From Bosea sp. PAMC 26642 (lineage in GTDB: Bacteria > Pseudomonadota > Alphaproteobacteria > Rhizobiales > Beijerinckiaceae): 64,000 nt of DNA. The DNA is taken from assembly GCF_001562255.1 (NCBI RefSeq), contig NZ_CP014301.1:3534001-3598000 (forward strand), given 5' to 3'. A program made the translations under genes and the position numbers. Of this stretch, positions 17,192 to 25,900 are shown piece by piece. Position 1 is the first letter of the stretch; each line of letters starts with the position of its first letter. The notes below the pieces were generated by a model. The model saw nothing but the letters and a program-made list of their open reading frames with translations. It was not told the origin of the DNA and did no database searches.

Positions 17192-18589
17192 ATGGCGTCA
17201 ACCGATCAGAGCGTCCGGCGTGCCGGTATCTTCGTCGTCGTGCCGACGACCGACCAGCCCATCGTCCTCAAGAAACTGGCCTGGTCGGCGCGCGTGCCGA
17301 TCTCGCGCGTCGTGCTCGTGACTGAAAGCTCCGAGGTCTGCGAACCCTGGAGCACGCAATACGGCAACATGCTGCGTCCCGGCGAGCCGCTGCGCACGAT
17401 CTTGGGACTGCCCGACGGGGGCAGCTACCGCCTCGCGGCTTCGGCCGCTATCGACCAGGGCAAGAGCTGGATGGTCCCGATCACGGCCGCCCATTGCGCA
17501 CTGGCGCAGGGCGAGGCGATCACCCACAAGGCGGCCGAGGCACGGCTGCTGATCTGGGGCACGGGCGCGATCGACATCTCCGTCGCGGACACCGCCTCGG
17601 AAGCCCGCATCGTCGCGCAGGAATACCACCTCACCACCAAGATCGACCGCTCGCGCCATTTCTTCGCCGAGGCCGCCCATGCCGGTACGCCGGTGCTGGC
17701 CCTGATCCCGCAGGGCGAGGAGGCGGAGCGCGCCGCCGGCATCATGGCAAAAGTGCTCGGCAGCCAGCCGCACCATGTCGCGATCGTCTCCTCCCTTGCC
17801 GACATTACCGCACCGATCGAGCTCTATCTGCGCAGCGGCGTCTTCGTGCCGGTCGTCGTGACCCCGCCCGAGCCGTCCAGGGCGCTCGAACCCTTCGTGC
17901 CCCCGCCCAAGGCGGAGGCTCCAGGAACGGACGCTTCGAAAGCCGCGCCCGAGCCGGTGCCGGCAGCAGCCGCAGCAGATTCCTCGGCCCAGACCAGCGC
18001 GCGCCGATCGGTTCTTGGCGAGCAGAGCAAATCCAGCCTGTCCGTCCCGCTCGTGCTGACGGTGGCGGTCGTGCTGATGGGCGCTGCCACCGCCGCCGTG
18101 ACACTGATGCGCGATCCGACGCCGCCAGCGGCTCCGGCTCCGGTCGCAGCCGCCGTTACACAACCTCCGACGGCCTCACAACAGCCCGTAACGACGACGA
18201 CGGCCCAGCCCGTCCCGACATCTCCGCCACCGGCTGCCGCCGGACCGGCATTGGCGCGGCTCGTGACGCTGTCGCCGCCGACCGGCAGCAGCTGCGATGC
18301 GCAAGTCTATGAAATGCGGCCGCGCTTCGTCGAGACGGCGATCGACGTGCCCGACGCGCCCGACGCCGTCACGATCGACGCGCAGGAGATCTGCGGCGTG
18401 GCGATCACGCCGCTGGGCGCAAGCAAGGTGCGCTTCCAGACCGGCACCGGCAGCGCCGGCGTGCCCTCGCAGTCGAGCCCCACACGGATCATCTTCAACC
18501 CAGCCGGCACACGCGGTTCGCGGGCGGCCCTGCCAACGATCCAGATCGACGAGCCCAAGGCACTTCGAATCGAGATCAAGCGACGCTGA
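17192..18589 (+). CDS. Unrecognised protein with one central membrane anchor
   Basis: This 465-aa protein starts at the ATG after GAGAGAGAAG; an in-frame ATG at 17162 would add ten basic residues. Residues 1-220 form a cytoplasmic domain with alternating strands and helices (GIFVVVPTTDQPIVLKKLAW, EARLLIWGTGAIDISVADTA, TPVLALIPQGEEAERAAGIM). A Pro/Ala-rich linker precedes a single membrane helix (about 282-307, SLSVPLVLTVAVVLMGAATA). Beyond it is a second Pro/Thr-rich linker and a C-terminal domain with two Cys (GSSCDAQVYEMRPRF, DAQEICGVAITP), presumably periplasmic. A bitopic protein with linkers on both sides could join a cytoplasmic complex to the cell wall, but no family is recognised. It converges with the SEDS gene with a 9-base gap. 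Confidence 0.7.
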   Translation: MASTDQSVRRAGIFVVVPTTDQPIVLKKLAWSARVPISRVVLVTESSEVCEPWSTQYGNMLRPGEPLRTILGLPDGGSYRLAASAAIDQGKSWMVPITAAHCALAQGEAITHKAAEARLLIWGTGAIDISVADTASEARIVAQEYHLTTKIDRSRHFFAEAAHAGTPVLALIPQGEEAERAAGIMAKVLGSQPHHVAIVSSLADITAPIELYLRSGVFVPVVVTPPEPSRALEPFVPPPKAEAPGTDASKAAPEPVPAAAAADSSAQTSARRSVLGEQSKSSLSVPLVLTVAVVLMGAATAAVTLMRDPTPPAAPAPVAAAVTQPPTASQQPVTTTTAQPVPTSPPPAAAGPALARLVTLSPPTGSSCDAQVYEMRPRFVETAIDVPDAPDAVTIDAQEICGVAITPLGASKVRFQTGTGSAGVPSQSSPTRIIFNPAGTRGSRAALPTIQIDEPKALRIEIKRR

Positions 18590-18598
18590 GGCGCCGCT

Positions 18599-21500
18599 TC
18601 AAAGCCCCTGCCGCGTCAAGCCGCGCCATAGCCCCCAGGGGGGCGGGTCGCTCGTCGGCGAGACCTGCCTGACCGCCGCCAGCCGCCCCGCGATCAGCGC
18701 GATCGCGATGCTCGGCAGCGCCATCAGCATGTGATGCGAGGTGGCCGCCGCGATGAAGGTCATCGGCTGGCCCATCACCGGCAGCAGGCCGAGCGCATTG
18801 CCCCAGGAAATGCCCCAGTGCAGCGCGAAGATCGTCGCGATGCCGACGAGCACGATCGCCATGCCCCGGCGGGCGCCCTCCTGCGCCGAGCCTTGCGCCC
18901 GCTCGCGCATCAGCGAGGCGGCGAGCGCCAGCAGCCCGAGCGTCGTCACCACCTGAGCCAGCAGCAGGGCAAGGCCCGCCGGCAGGCCGAAGCGCACCAG
19001 CAGGAAGGTGGCGATGAAGTCGTTCTGCACGACCGGCACCCGCACGAGGTCGCTGACCGTGAAGCGCGCCCGCGCCTCGGGATCGGCGTCCTCGCCCTTG
19101 CGCTCGGCGATCGGCCCTTCGCGTGAGCCCGGCAGCATGGCGCAGAGCGAGAGCGGCGACGGCCCGAGCCGGTCGATCGTCTCGCGCAACTCGCCCGGCG
19201 CCCGGTCGAGGCCGAGATCGAGCCTCGCCAGCGTGCAGGGCATCTCGGCCAGAGCCACCTTCGACTGCAGCAGCTGGAAGCCGAGATCGCGATGGATCAC
19301 GTCGGGATCGCGTTTGGCCTCCAGATCCACGGGGCGCAGGCTCTTGTGGTCGAGATCGTACCAGGTCAGCAGCCGCTCGGCCGGCACCCGGAACGGGCCG
19401 CCGCGCGCCTTCTCCAGCAGGTCGATCGCCGCGACGCGCTCCTTGGGCAGGCTCCATTGGCCCGAGATCGAATAGGTGACGAGGCCGGGGAAGGCGTAGA
19501 TCAGCGCGGCATTGATCCCGAGCAGGATGACCAGAACCAGCGCCAGCACGCCGCCGCGCGGCCAGCCGAGCTTGCGCGTCAGGCGCTGCGGCGCGTCGGA
19601 GCGGCGCAGATAGATCCGCATCATCGCCATCAGCCGGCGCAGCGTGCTCGGCAGCAGGAAGGCGAAGGCGAGCACCACCGAGGTCACGATGATGATCAGC
19701 GCCGGCGAGTAGTCGCTCTTCAGGAACGGGATCGCCGTCAGGAAGACGATGAAGACCAGCACGGTCGCAAGGCTGACGCTGAGCCAGGAGATGTAGTGGC
19801 GCTGGTTGTAGAAGAATTCGATCCGCGAGAAGCCAAGAAAGATATGCGCCAGCACCAGCACGAGCGCGATCTTGCCGAGCTCGACGGGCTGGAAACCGGC
19901 GACGCCGGTCTCCGTGCCGAGCACGCCCCAGGCGACGAAGGAGAGCAGGATCAGCAGCGCCGGCACCGCCCGCAGCATCTGGTCGCGGAAGCGCGCCCCC
20001 ATGAAGAAGGAGCGCGGCAGCGCCACGACCGCCCGGTCCGATTGCAGCGCGACCACCACCGCGATCACCGGCACGAGGTCGAAGAAGAGCAGCTTGTTCT
20101 TCTCGGCATGGATCGAGAAATCGGTCTTCTCGGCATCGATGCCGAGCGCCAGCAGCGTCAGGCTGCCCAGGCATAAAAGCCCGACCAGCCCGAGCCAGAC
20201 CAGCCGCGTCGGCGTGGTGAAGCGGGCGCCCAGCATGATCGGCAGCGAAGCGACGGCATAGGCCAGGATCGTCGCGCGCAGGGCCTCCTGATAGGATAGC
20301 GAAAGCCCGCCGAGCCGGCTGAGCTCCGGCGCCAGCACCAGGATCGTCGTGGTGGCGATCAGCCCGGCCGAGGACAGCGTCCCGACGAGCCGGACCAGCA
20401 GCCCGCTGGAACGATAGGCCGTCGCCTGATGCAGGAGCGAGAGCAGCGCGAAACAGGCGAGCCCCAGCGTCAGCGCCAGCCGCACCACCCGCTCGACCCC
20501 GTTGAGCGAGCCGAGCGGATTGCCGATCTCCTCGCGTGACACCGGCTGGCGCTGCGGCGTCGCGACCGGCTTCACCGCCTCGGTCGTCGAGGCCTGGCGC
20601 AAGGCGTCGGCCTCTGCGGGATCGAAGCGATGCGTCTTCGAGATCGGCGTCAACGTGATCGGCAGGCGCCCGCCCACCTCGTTGCCGCGCGCGATCGCAT
20701 AGCGGGTGCGCCCGATGATGAGATGGCTCAGCACGGCGGGGCCGTCGGGATCGAATTCCCAGCCGATATCGCCGAAATCGGTGACGCGGCTGTTGCCGCG
20801 CGCGAACACGACGGGTGGGCGCGGCGCATCCACCGCATCGCCCGGCGCGAGGAAGAAGCCGCCGCCGCGCGTGACGATGGTCAAAGCCTTGAACGGCAGC
20901 GTTGAGGCGGCGACATGTGCCTCTTCCTTGACCGAGCAGGTCAGCCGCCCGCCGATCTGGACGATGCGATCCTCGCCGCGCTCGCCCGTCGCGATCATCC
21001 CCGTCACGACCTGGCGGATCCGGTCGGCCGCGCTGCGCGGCTGGCAGACCGGGAGCGGCTCGCCATTGAGCCGGAGGTCGGCCCCCGTTCCGCCGGCCTC
21101 GATCGTCATCACCCGCGCCGGGCCGGGCCGCCCGGCCTCCGACAGCGTCAGTTGCAGGCGGCCGGGCCTCGCCTCGTCGACGGCGATGGCGAAGGCGCCG
21201 GCCGCGATCCGGTCTCCGGTCTGGAAGCGCCAGCGCGCCGAAAAGCTGCCCGAGCCATTGGCATAGTCGAGCCAGAGCCGGCGCGTCGCCGCGACATTGC
21301 GGATCGTCACCGAGCCGTCGGCCAGCCGGGTGAAGGCAACGTGGCGGACCTCGGCCGCGTCGAAGCGCTGCGGCTGCAACAGCTCGCGCCGACCGATCGC
21401 GACCGTTTCGCCGCGCGCCAGAGCGAGATCGAGCCGCTCCAGGCTGACCACCGGCCGCGCCGTGGCAATGAGATTGCCAGTGTTGTGCCACCAGAAGGCG

Positions 21501-21640
21501 AGCAGCACGGCCACGAGAGCCAGCAGGACGAGCCCGGTCACGGTGCCGCCGGCGGAGCCCATGCGCAGCGACGGCAGGCGTGGCAGCCGCAGGCGCATCG
21601 AGCGGCCGAGCCAGTGGCGCAGTGCGACGGCGTCGGTCAC
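18599..21640 (-). CDS. SEDS (FtsW/RodA/SpoVE) glycosyltransferase with a large N-terminal domain
   Basis: This 1013-aa protein is more than twice the usual length of RodA or FtsW. After one membrane helix (about 30-52) comes a beta-rich domain (about 55-370) with DGSVTIRNVAATRRLWLDYA and FQTGDRIAAGAFAIAVDEA. The SEDS core follows: many helices, FQPVELGKIALVLVLAHIF, LKSDYSPALIIIVTSVV, a large loop, VVQNDFIATFLLVRFGLPAG with the expected catalytic Asp (Asp874), and WGNALGLLPVMGQPMTFIAA. SEDS proteins polymerise lipid II glycan strands and work with a class B PBP. The PBP-like gene lies directly upstream with an ATGA overlap, so the pair is intact. The loop before Asp874 is longer than usual. 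It is probably in the inner membrane and active, but too divergent to be housekeeping RodA or FtsW. Confidence 0.85.
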   Translation of the reverse strand: MTDAVALRHWLGRSMRLRLPRLPSLRMGSAGGTVTGLVLLALVAVLLAFWWHNTGNLIATARPVVSLERLDLALARGETVAIGRRELLQPQRFDAAEVRHVAFTRLADGSVTIRNVAATRRLWLDYANGSGSFSARWRFQTGDRIAAGAFAIAVDEARPGRLQLTLSEAGRPGPARVMTIEAGGTGADLRLNGEPLPVCQPRSAADRIRQVVTGMIATGERGEDRIVQIGGRLTCSVKEEAHVAASTLPFKALTIVTRGGGFFLAPGDAVDAPRPPVVFARGNSRVTDFGDIGWEFDPDGPAVLSHLIIGRTRYAIARGNEVGGRLPITLTPISKTHRFDPAEADALRQASTTEAVKPVATPQRQPVSREEIGNPLGSLNGVERVVRLALTLGLACFALLSLLHQATAYRSSGLLVRLVGTLSSAGLIATTTILVLAPELSRLGGLSLSYQEALRATILAYAVASLPIMLGARFTTPTRLVWLGLVGLLCLGSLTLLALGIDAEKTDFSIHAEKNKLLFFDLVPVIAVVVALQSDRAVVALPRSFFMGARFRDQMLRAVPALLILLSFVAWGVLGTETGVAGFQPVELGKIALVLVLAHIFLGFSRIEFFYNQRHYISWLSVSLATVLVFIVFLTAIPFLKSDYSPALIIIVTSVVLAFAFLLPSTLRRLMAMMRIYLRRSDAPQRLTRKLGWPRGGVLALVLVILLGINAALIYAFPGLVTYSISGQWSLPKERVAAIDLLEKARGGPFRVPAERLLTWYDLDHKSLRPVDLEAKRDPDVIHRDLGFQLLQSKVALAEMPCTLARLDLGLDRAPGELRETIDRLGPSPLSLCAMLPGSREGPIAERKGEDADPEARARFTVSDLVRVPVVQNDFIATFLLVRFGLPAGLALLLAQVVTTLGLLALAASLMRERAQGSAQEGARRGMAIVLVGIATIFALHWGISWGNALGLLPVMGQPMTFIAAATSHHMLMALPSIAIALIAGRLAAVRQVSPTSDPPPWGLWRGLTRQGL

Positions 21641-24291
21641 TTCTTGTCTCCGAGCGCCGCGACCTTGGCGAGCACGCCCGCCATCAGCCGGCCGCAGGCG
21701 CGCCCGCCGGTCTCGCGCGTATGCGAGACAAGGCAGGCGAAGGCGACCCGCCTGCGGCCCGCGACGTCGTTCATCCAGCCGGCGAACCAGGCCGAGTTCA
21801 TGCCTTCGACCGTGTCGGCGGTGCCGGTCTTGCCGAAGATGCGCCGCCTGATCTCGGGCGGCAGGCTCGCCATCACCCCGGCCGCCGTGCCGCTCGGCGA
21901 GTTCACCACGCCGAACAATCCGCGCTGCGCCCCGTCGAGGAAGGGCTCGGCGAGCTTGGGGTCCATGCCCGGAATGACCGGCTGGCCCTCATGCGGCTCG
22001 GGCGTCTCCTTGACGTCGGAAACCGGTTTCAGCAGGCGCGGCCGGATCACCTTGCGCGCGCCCAGCGACCCGTAGATCGCCGCCATCGCGACGGGCGTCG
22101 CCCGCACGCCCTGGCCGTAGGAGTTGGTCGCGAGGTCGATGCGCCGCGCATTGCGCTTGTCCTCGACCGCGAGATCGATCGGCTCGGCCATCAGCCGCTG
22201 GGCGCCGGGCACGATCCCGCGCGTCATGTCGACGCCGGGCTGCGCCAGCTGGCCGGGCTGGCTGATCGGGTAGAGATGCTCGGTCAGGCTCGCCAGCAGC
22301 GTGCCGGTGCGCGCAGCCTGCGTCGTCGGCCGCCCGCCGACCTTGCTGCCGTCCATGGTCAGGGCGAGGCCTGCGAACCACAGGTTCGACGACTTGATCA
22401 GCGCCTCGCAAAAGCCGATCTGCGCGCCGCGCCCCATATCGGGGCAACCCGTGGCGGAGGGCGCGAGAATGCCGACATTGAAGCCCGCTCCGCCATAGTT
22501 CGCGATTGCGACGCCATCGACCGAGAGCCCACCACCGCCCATGCCGAAAATCTGCGCCTGGTTCGCCGGCGGCAGCCGCCCCGTGATGATATCGACGAGG
22601 CGCGGCTGCTCCTTGGTCGCCATCACGCCGGCCAGCCCCGTGACGAGCTTGAAGGTCGAGCCCGGCATGGTGTGGACGTCGCCGGCGCGCCAGCCATGGC
22701 CGGCGAGCGGGCTGTCGCTGTCGCGCCCGGTCGAGAGCGCCTGGATGTCCCAGCTATGCATGCCCGGCACGAAATCGGGCCAGCTCGCCAGCCCAAGGAT
22801 CGAGCCCGGCTCGTCGGCCGCATCCATCAGCAGCACGACGGCGCGGCCGTCGCCCTGGTCGGGCGGCTCCTGTTCGGGCGCGAGATTGACCGGCAGCGGG
22901 CCGGGCCGGCGCGGCCGCTTGCCGCGCGCGACGCGCTCGCCCATCTGCGCATAGACCGCCTCCTGCACAAGCCGCTGCAAACGCGGCTCGATGGTCAGGA
23001 CCAAGTCCTCGCGCGTCCGCGCCCGGCCGACGGCAGAGGCCAGCGACCCGACATCGCCGCTGCCATAGCCGATCATCGCCGTCAGCCCGAGTTCGTCCAC
23101 GAGCGGTGTCGGCACGCCGGAAGGGTCGAGCGCCGGCGAACCGTCGGCGAAGCTGAGCGGCCGCCCGCCGCCGCCGCGCCTTTGCGTCACCGCCCCGCGC
23201 CAGCTCAGTTCGCAGTCGAGCTTGGCCTTGGCGCGCTCGCAATTGGCCTCGATATGCGAACTCCGCCACAGCCGGACCTTGCCGTCGGAGGTCTCGACGC
23301 CGCTGCCGCCGAGAATGTCGCGCGCGCTCGGCGGCACCGCCTGCACCGGCGAACCCTCGACGACGAGCTCGACCTCGCGGCGGCGCTGGCCCGAAATCGC
23401 GAAGCGCCAGCCATGCGGCAGGCCCTGCGAGGCGGCCTCGGCGCAGGAGGCGATCTCGTCGCTGTCGGAGCAAATGCGCTCGGCGGCGATGCTCAGCCCC
23501 GCGATCCGGATCGTCTGCTCGTCGCGCCTGGGATCGAGCGCCACCCGCTCGGAGCCTGCGACGATGCGCGCCGCGTCCAGAACCACGTCGACCGTGATCT
23601 TGCGTGTCCCGACCGGAAGCCGCGTCGTCAGCGCCAGCCTGTCGTCGCGCTGCCGCAAGGGTCCGAACACGGCCCAGTCCGAGAGCTGGTTGCCGCGCCG
23701 CGTCGCGAAATCCGCGAAGTCGCGCGGCGGCGGCACCGCGCCGGGCATGGTGTTCAGCGGCGCGGCGAGATCGGTCGTCTGCGCGACCCGCGCCGTCCAG
23801 CTCGACGGCCGGCAGCCGGCGGGAACGACCGGCAGGTCGAGCGGCGTGCCGTCGGCGCAGCGCCGGTCGAGCGCGCGGTCGTCGCGCGCCGCCGCGATCA
23901 GGAACGAGTTGTTCCAGGCCAGCATCTCGGAACGGATCTGCTGCCCCGCCGGCAGGTTGCACATCCGGTCGAGCAAAGTGCGCGAGAACGGCTTGGTATC
24001 CTGCGCGGTCTTGACCACGAGGCTCGCATCATAGAGCGCCTCGCAGGGCTGCGAGCGGATGACGGGCCCGGCCGGATCGAGCCAGATCACGCCGGACTCG
24101 AGCGCCTGCGCGAACAGATCCTCGTTCGAGCGGCTGGTCTCGGTGAAATCCGGCTGCTTGATCCAGAGCCGGCTCGCCGCCAGCTCGCCGATCAGCGCGG
24201 CCGACAGCCAGAAGAAGCCGATGATGGTGGCGCCGCCGACTACGAGCGCCAGCAGGCTGCTGCGAAGGCCGCGCAACAAGGGATGATTCAT
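21637..24291 (-). CDS. Penicillin-binding transpeptidase (class B PBP-like) with a large N-terminal domain
   Basis: This 884-aa protein has one membrane anchor (about 12-35) and a long periplasmic region. The transpeptidase motifs are present: SxxK in MPGSTFKLVTGLAGVM (Ser545, Lys548), SxN in IKSSNLWFAG (Ser634, Asn636) and KTG in IFGKTGTADTVEGMNSAWFA (Lys821). The spacing between the first two (89 residues) is wider than in PBP2/PBP3. The domain before the catalytic part (about 40-440) is not a classical dimerisation domain and contains about eight Cys, suggesting disulfide bonds. The gene overlaps both neighbours by ATGA: the 495-aa protein upstream and the SEDS gene downstream. Known bPBP-SEDS pairs cross-link and polymerise peptidoglycan; the same role is inferred here. 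Confidence 0.87.
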   Translation of the reverse strand: MNHPLLRGLRSSLLALVVGGATIIGFFWLSAALIGELAASRLWIKQPDFTETSRSNEDLFAQALESGVIWLDPAGPVIRSQPCEALYDASLVVKTAQDTKPFSRTLLDRMCNLPAGQQIRSEMLAWNNSFLIAAARDDRALDRRCADGTPLDLPVVPAGCRPSSWTARVAQTTDLAAPLNTMPGAVPPPRDFADFATRRGNQLSDWAVFGPLRQRDDRLALTTRLPVGTRKITVDVVLDAARIVAGSERVALDPRRDEQTIRIAGLSIAAERICSDSDEIASCAEAASQGLPHGWRFAISGQRRREVELVVEGSPVQAVPPSARDILGGSGVETSDGKVRLWRSSHIEANCERAKAKLDCELSWRGAVTQRRGGGGRPLSFADGSPALDPSGVPTPLVDELGLTAMIGYGSGDVGSLASAVGRARTREDLVLTIEPRLQRLVQEAVYAQMGERVARGKRPRRPGPLPVNLAPEQEPPDQGDGRAVVLLMDAADEPGSILGLASWPDFVPGMHSWDIQALSTGRDSDSPLAGHGWRAGDVHTMPGSTFKLVTGLAGVMATKEQPRLVDIITGRLPPANQAQIFGMGGGGLSVDGVAIANYGGAGFNVGILAPSATGCPDMGRGAQIGFCEALIKSSNLWFAGLALTMDGSKVGGRPTTQAARTGTLLASLTEHLYPISQPGQLAQPGVDMTRGIVPGAQRLMAEPIDLAVEDKRNARRIDLATNSYGQGVRATPVAMAAIYGSLGARKVIRPRLLKPVSDVKETPEPHEGQPVIPGMDPKLAEPFLDGAQRGLFGVVNSPSGTAAGVMASLPPEIRRRIFGKTGTADTVEGMNSAWFAGWMNDVAGRRRVAFACLVSHTRETGGRACGRLMAGVLAKVAALGDKK

Positions 24292-25775
24292 CGCCCGCCC
24301 CCCCGCATCTCGACCACCAGGGGTCCGAGCACGAAGGGCGCGCCCGCGGGGATCGTGCTCGTCGCCGCATTCTGCGCCGTCTTGTTGCCGAGCAGCCAGA
24401 TGTCTCCGGCCGACTGCACCGAAACACCGTCTGGCGCGCCGGCGATGAAGCCGATCGGCATCTGGTCGTAGAGCGCGTCGAGCCGCTCCACCTCGCCTGA
24501 GCCGAACTGCACGCGCACGGATTCGCCGATCCAGTCCAGCCCGCCGAAACCGCGCGACGAGCGATCCGGGCCGAAGCCGATCGCGGTCAGGTCCTTCGGC
24601 AGGGCGATGTAGCCGAACTCGCTCTCCTCCAGCATCAGCAGCGATCGCCGCCGGTTGTCGAAGCTCAGCGTCCCCGCCCGTATCTCGCCGGACGGCAGGC
24701 GGGTGTAGCGCAATTCGCGCCGGTCGTAGCGCCGCGCGTCGCGGCCCTGCACCACGATGCTGTCGCGCGCCTGCAGGATCGCCGAGGAGCGCAGCCGGCC
24801 ATGCTGGCTCCGGTCGACCCAGTAGCGCGCCATGCGCCGGCCGCCGAAACTCTCGGGGATGGCGAGGCCGACGACGGCCAGATGCGGCCCCTTGGGAATC
24901 TGATGGTGCAGGCGCGAGGCGCGTCGGTCGAGGACGACGTCGATCAGCCCCAGCGAGACCCGCCCGGCCTGCGCCCGGATGCCGGTGATCTCGAAGCGCG
25001 CATCGACGCCCTGTTCGGGGATCGGCAGCGGCTCGATCTGGATCGCCAGCGCCCGCGCCTCGGCCGTCTGCGGCAGGGCCGTGAGCGAGATCGCGCTACC
25101 GCCGTCCCGCGTCCCGGCATCGGTCGGGAAGCGCCCGAGGAAGAAGATCGTGCCCGCCGGAAGGTCGGGATGGACGCAAGGCGTCAGAAGCTCGCTGCGC
25201 GAGAACGCGAACCCGGTCTGTCCGGGATAGATCCCGCCCGGCGTCCCAGTGCCGATGGTCGGCTGGCCGACTGCCTCGCCCGAGGGGTCGCGGATCACGA
25301 CCTCGCCATGGGCGAGCCGGTCGCCCGACGGCGCATGCACGCCATGGCCGAGATAGACCGTGACCGGCGCCTCTGCGTTCAGGCTCTGCTCGACATGAAC
25401 GCTGACGCCGAGATCGGGATCGATCACGTCGCGAAAGCGCTGCTCGATCCGGTCGGCGAGGAAGCGCCCGAGCTCTTGGGCGCCCGGCAGCGCCTCGGCC
25501 GTGAGCACGACCAGAGAGGTGATCGGCACGTCGATCGGCTGCGGGCCGCTGCCGCCATCGACCAGGGCGAGCCCGCGATTGCGGTCGATCAGATCCTCCA
25601 GCGAGACGAGCCCCGATTTGCCGGCCTGCCCCGCCTGGACGACGGAAAAGCTCGGCTTGCGCCAGAGCTGCTCGACATTGGGCATCTCGCCGCCGGCTTC
25701 GCCCGCCACCGCCCGCAGCGCCACAAGGCGACGCGGATCGTGCATGACGAGGTCCATGAGATCGGGCAAGGCCAT
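24288..25775 (-). CDS. Unrecognised partner of the PBP/SEDS pair
   Basis: This 495-aa protein starts at the ATG in MALPDLMDLVMHDPRRL; upstream in-frame residues to 25853 look non-coding. No signal peptide or membrane helix is seen. The N-terminus (to about 110) is helical with VPITSLVVLTAEALPGAQEL. Residues 110-495 are beta-rich with many Gly turns (RARDGG-type loops, GTLSFDNRRRSLLMLEESEF, TSTIPAGAPFVLGPLVVEMR). The last segment has the look of a forkhead-associated (FHA-like) beta-sandwich, but I cannot confirm it. In actinobacteria, FHA proteins lie beside RodA and PbpA, so an FHA reading would fit, but this is only an analogy. Its stop overlaps the PBP start by ATGA, so the three proteins are translationally coupled. 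Confidence 0.7.
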   Translation of the reverse strand: MALPDLMDLVMHDPRRLVALRAVAGEAGGEMPNVEQLWRKPSFSVVQAGQAGKSGLVSLEDLIDRNRGLALVDGGSGPQPIDVPITSLVVLTAEALPGAQELGRFLADRIEQRFRDVIDPDLGVSVHVEQSLNAEAPVTVYLGHGVHAPSGDRLAHGEVVIRDPSGEAVGQPTIGTGTPGGIYPGQTGFAFSRSELLTPCVHPDLPAGTIFFLGRFPTDAGTRDGGSAISLTALPQTAEARALAIQIEPLPIPEQGVDARFEITGIRAQAGRVSLGLIDVVLDRRASRLHHQIPKGPHLAVVGLAIPESFGGRRMARYWVDRSQHGRLRSSAILQARDSIVVQGRDARRYDRRELRYTRLPSGEIRAGTLSFDNRRRSLLMLEESEFGYIALPKDLTAIGFGPDRSSRGFGGLDWIGESVRVQFGSGEVERLDALYDQMPIGFIAGAPDGVSVQSAGDIWLLGNKTAQNAATSTIPAGAPFVLGPLVVEMRGGGR

Positions 25776-25900
25776 GGCGCAGTCAGTCCGCTGTTGAAAG
25801 GCGACGGGAGGAGGCGCGTTCGCTCGAAACCGGGCGACCGGCCGCGTTTGCACGCGCCGGAACCGGATTCGAACCGGAGCGGCGCGCCGAGTTCAAGGGG

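Noticed and set aside
21580..24471. 963-residue open frame antisense to the PBP gene
   Set aside because: The PBP has all three catalytic motifs; the antisense frame is low-complexity Arg/Gly/Asp.
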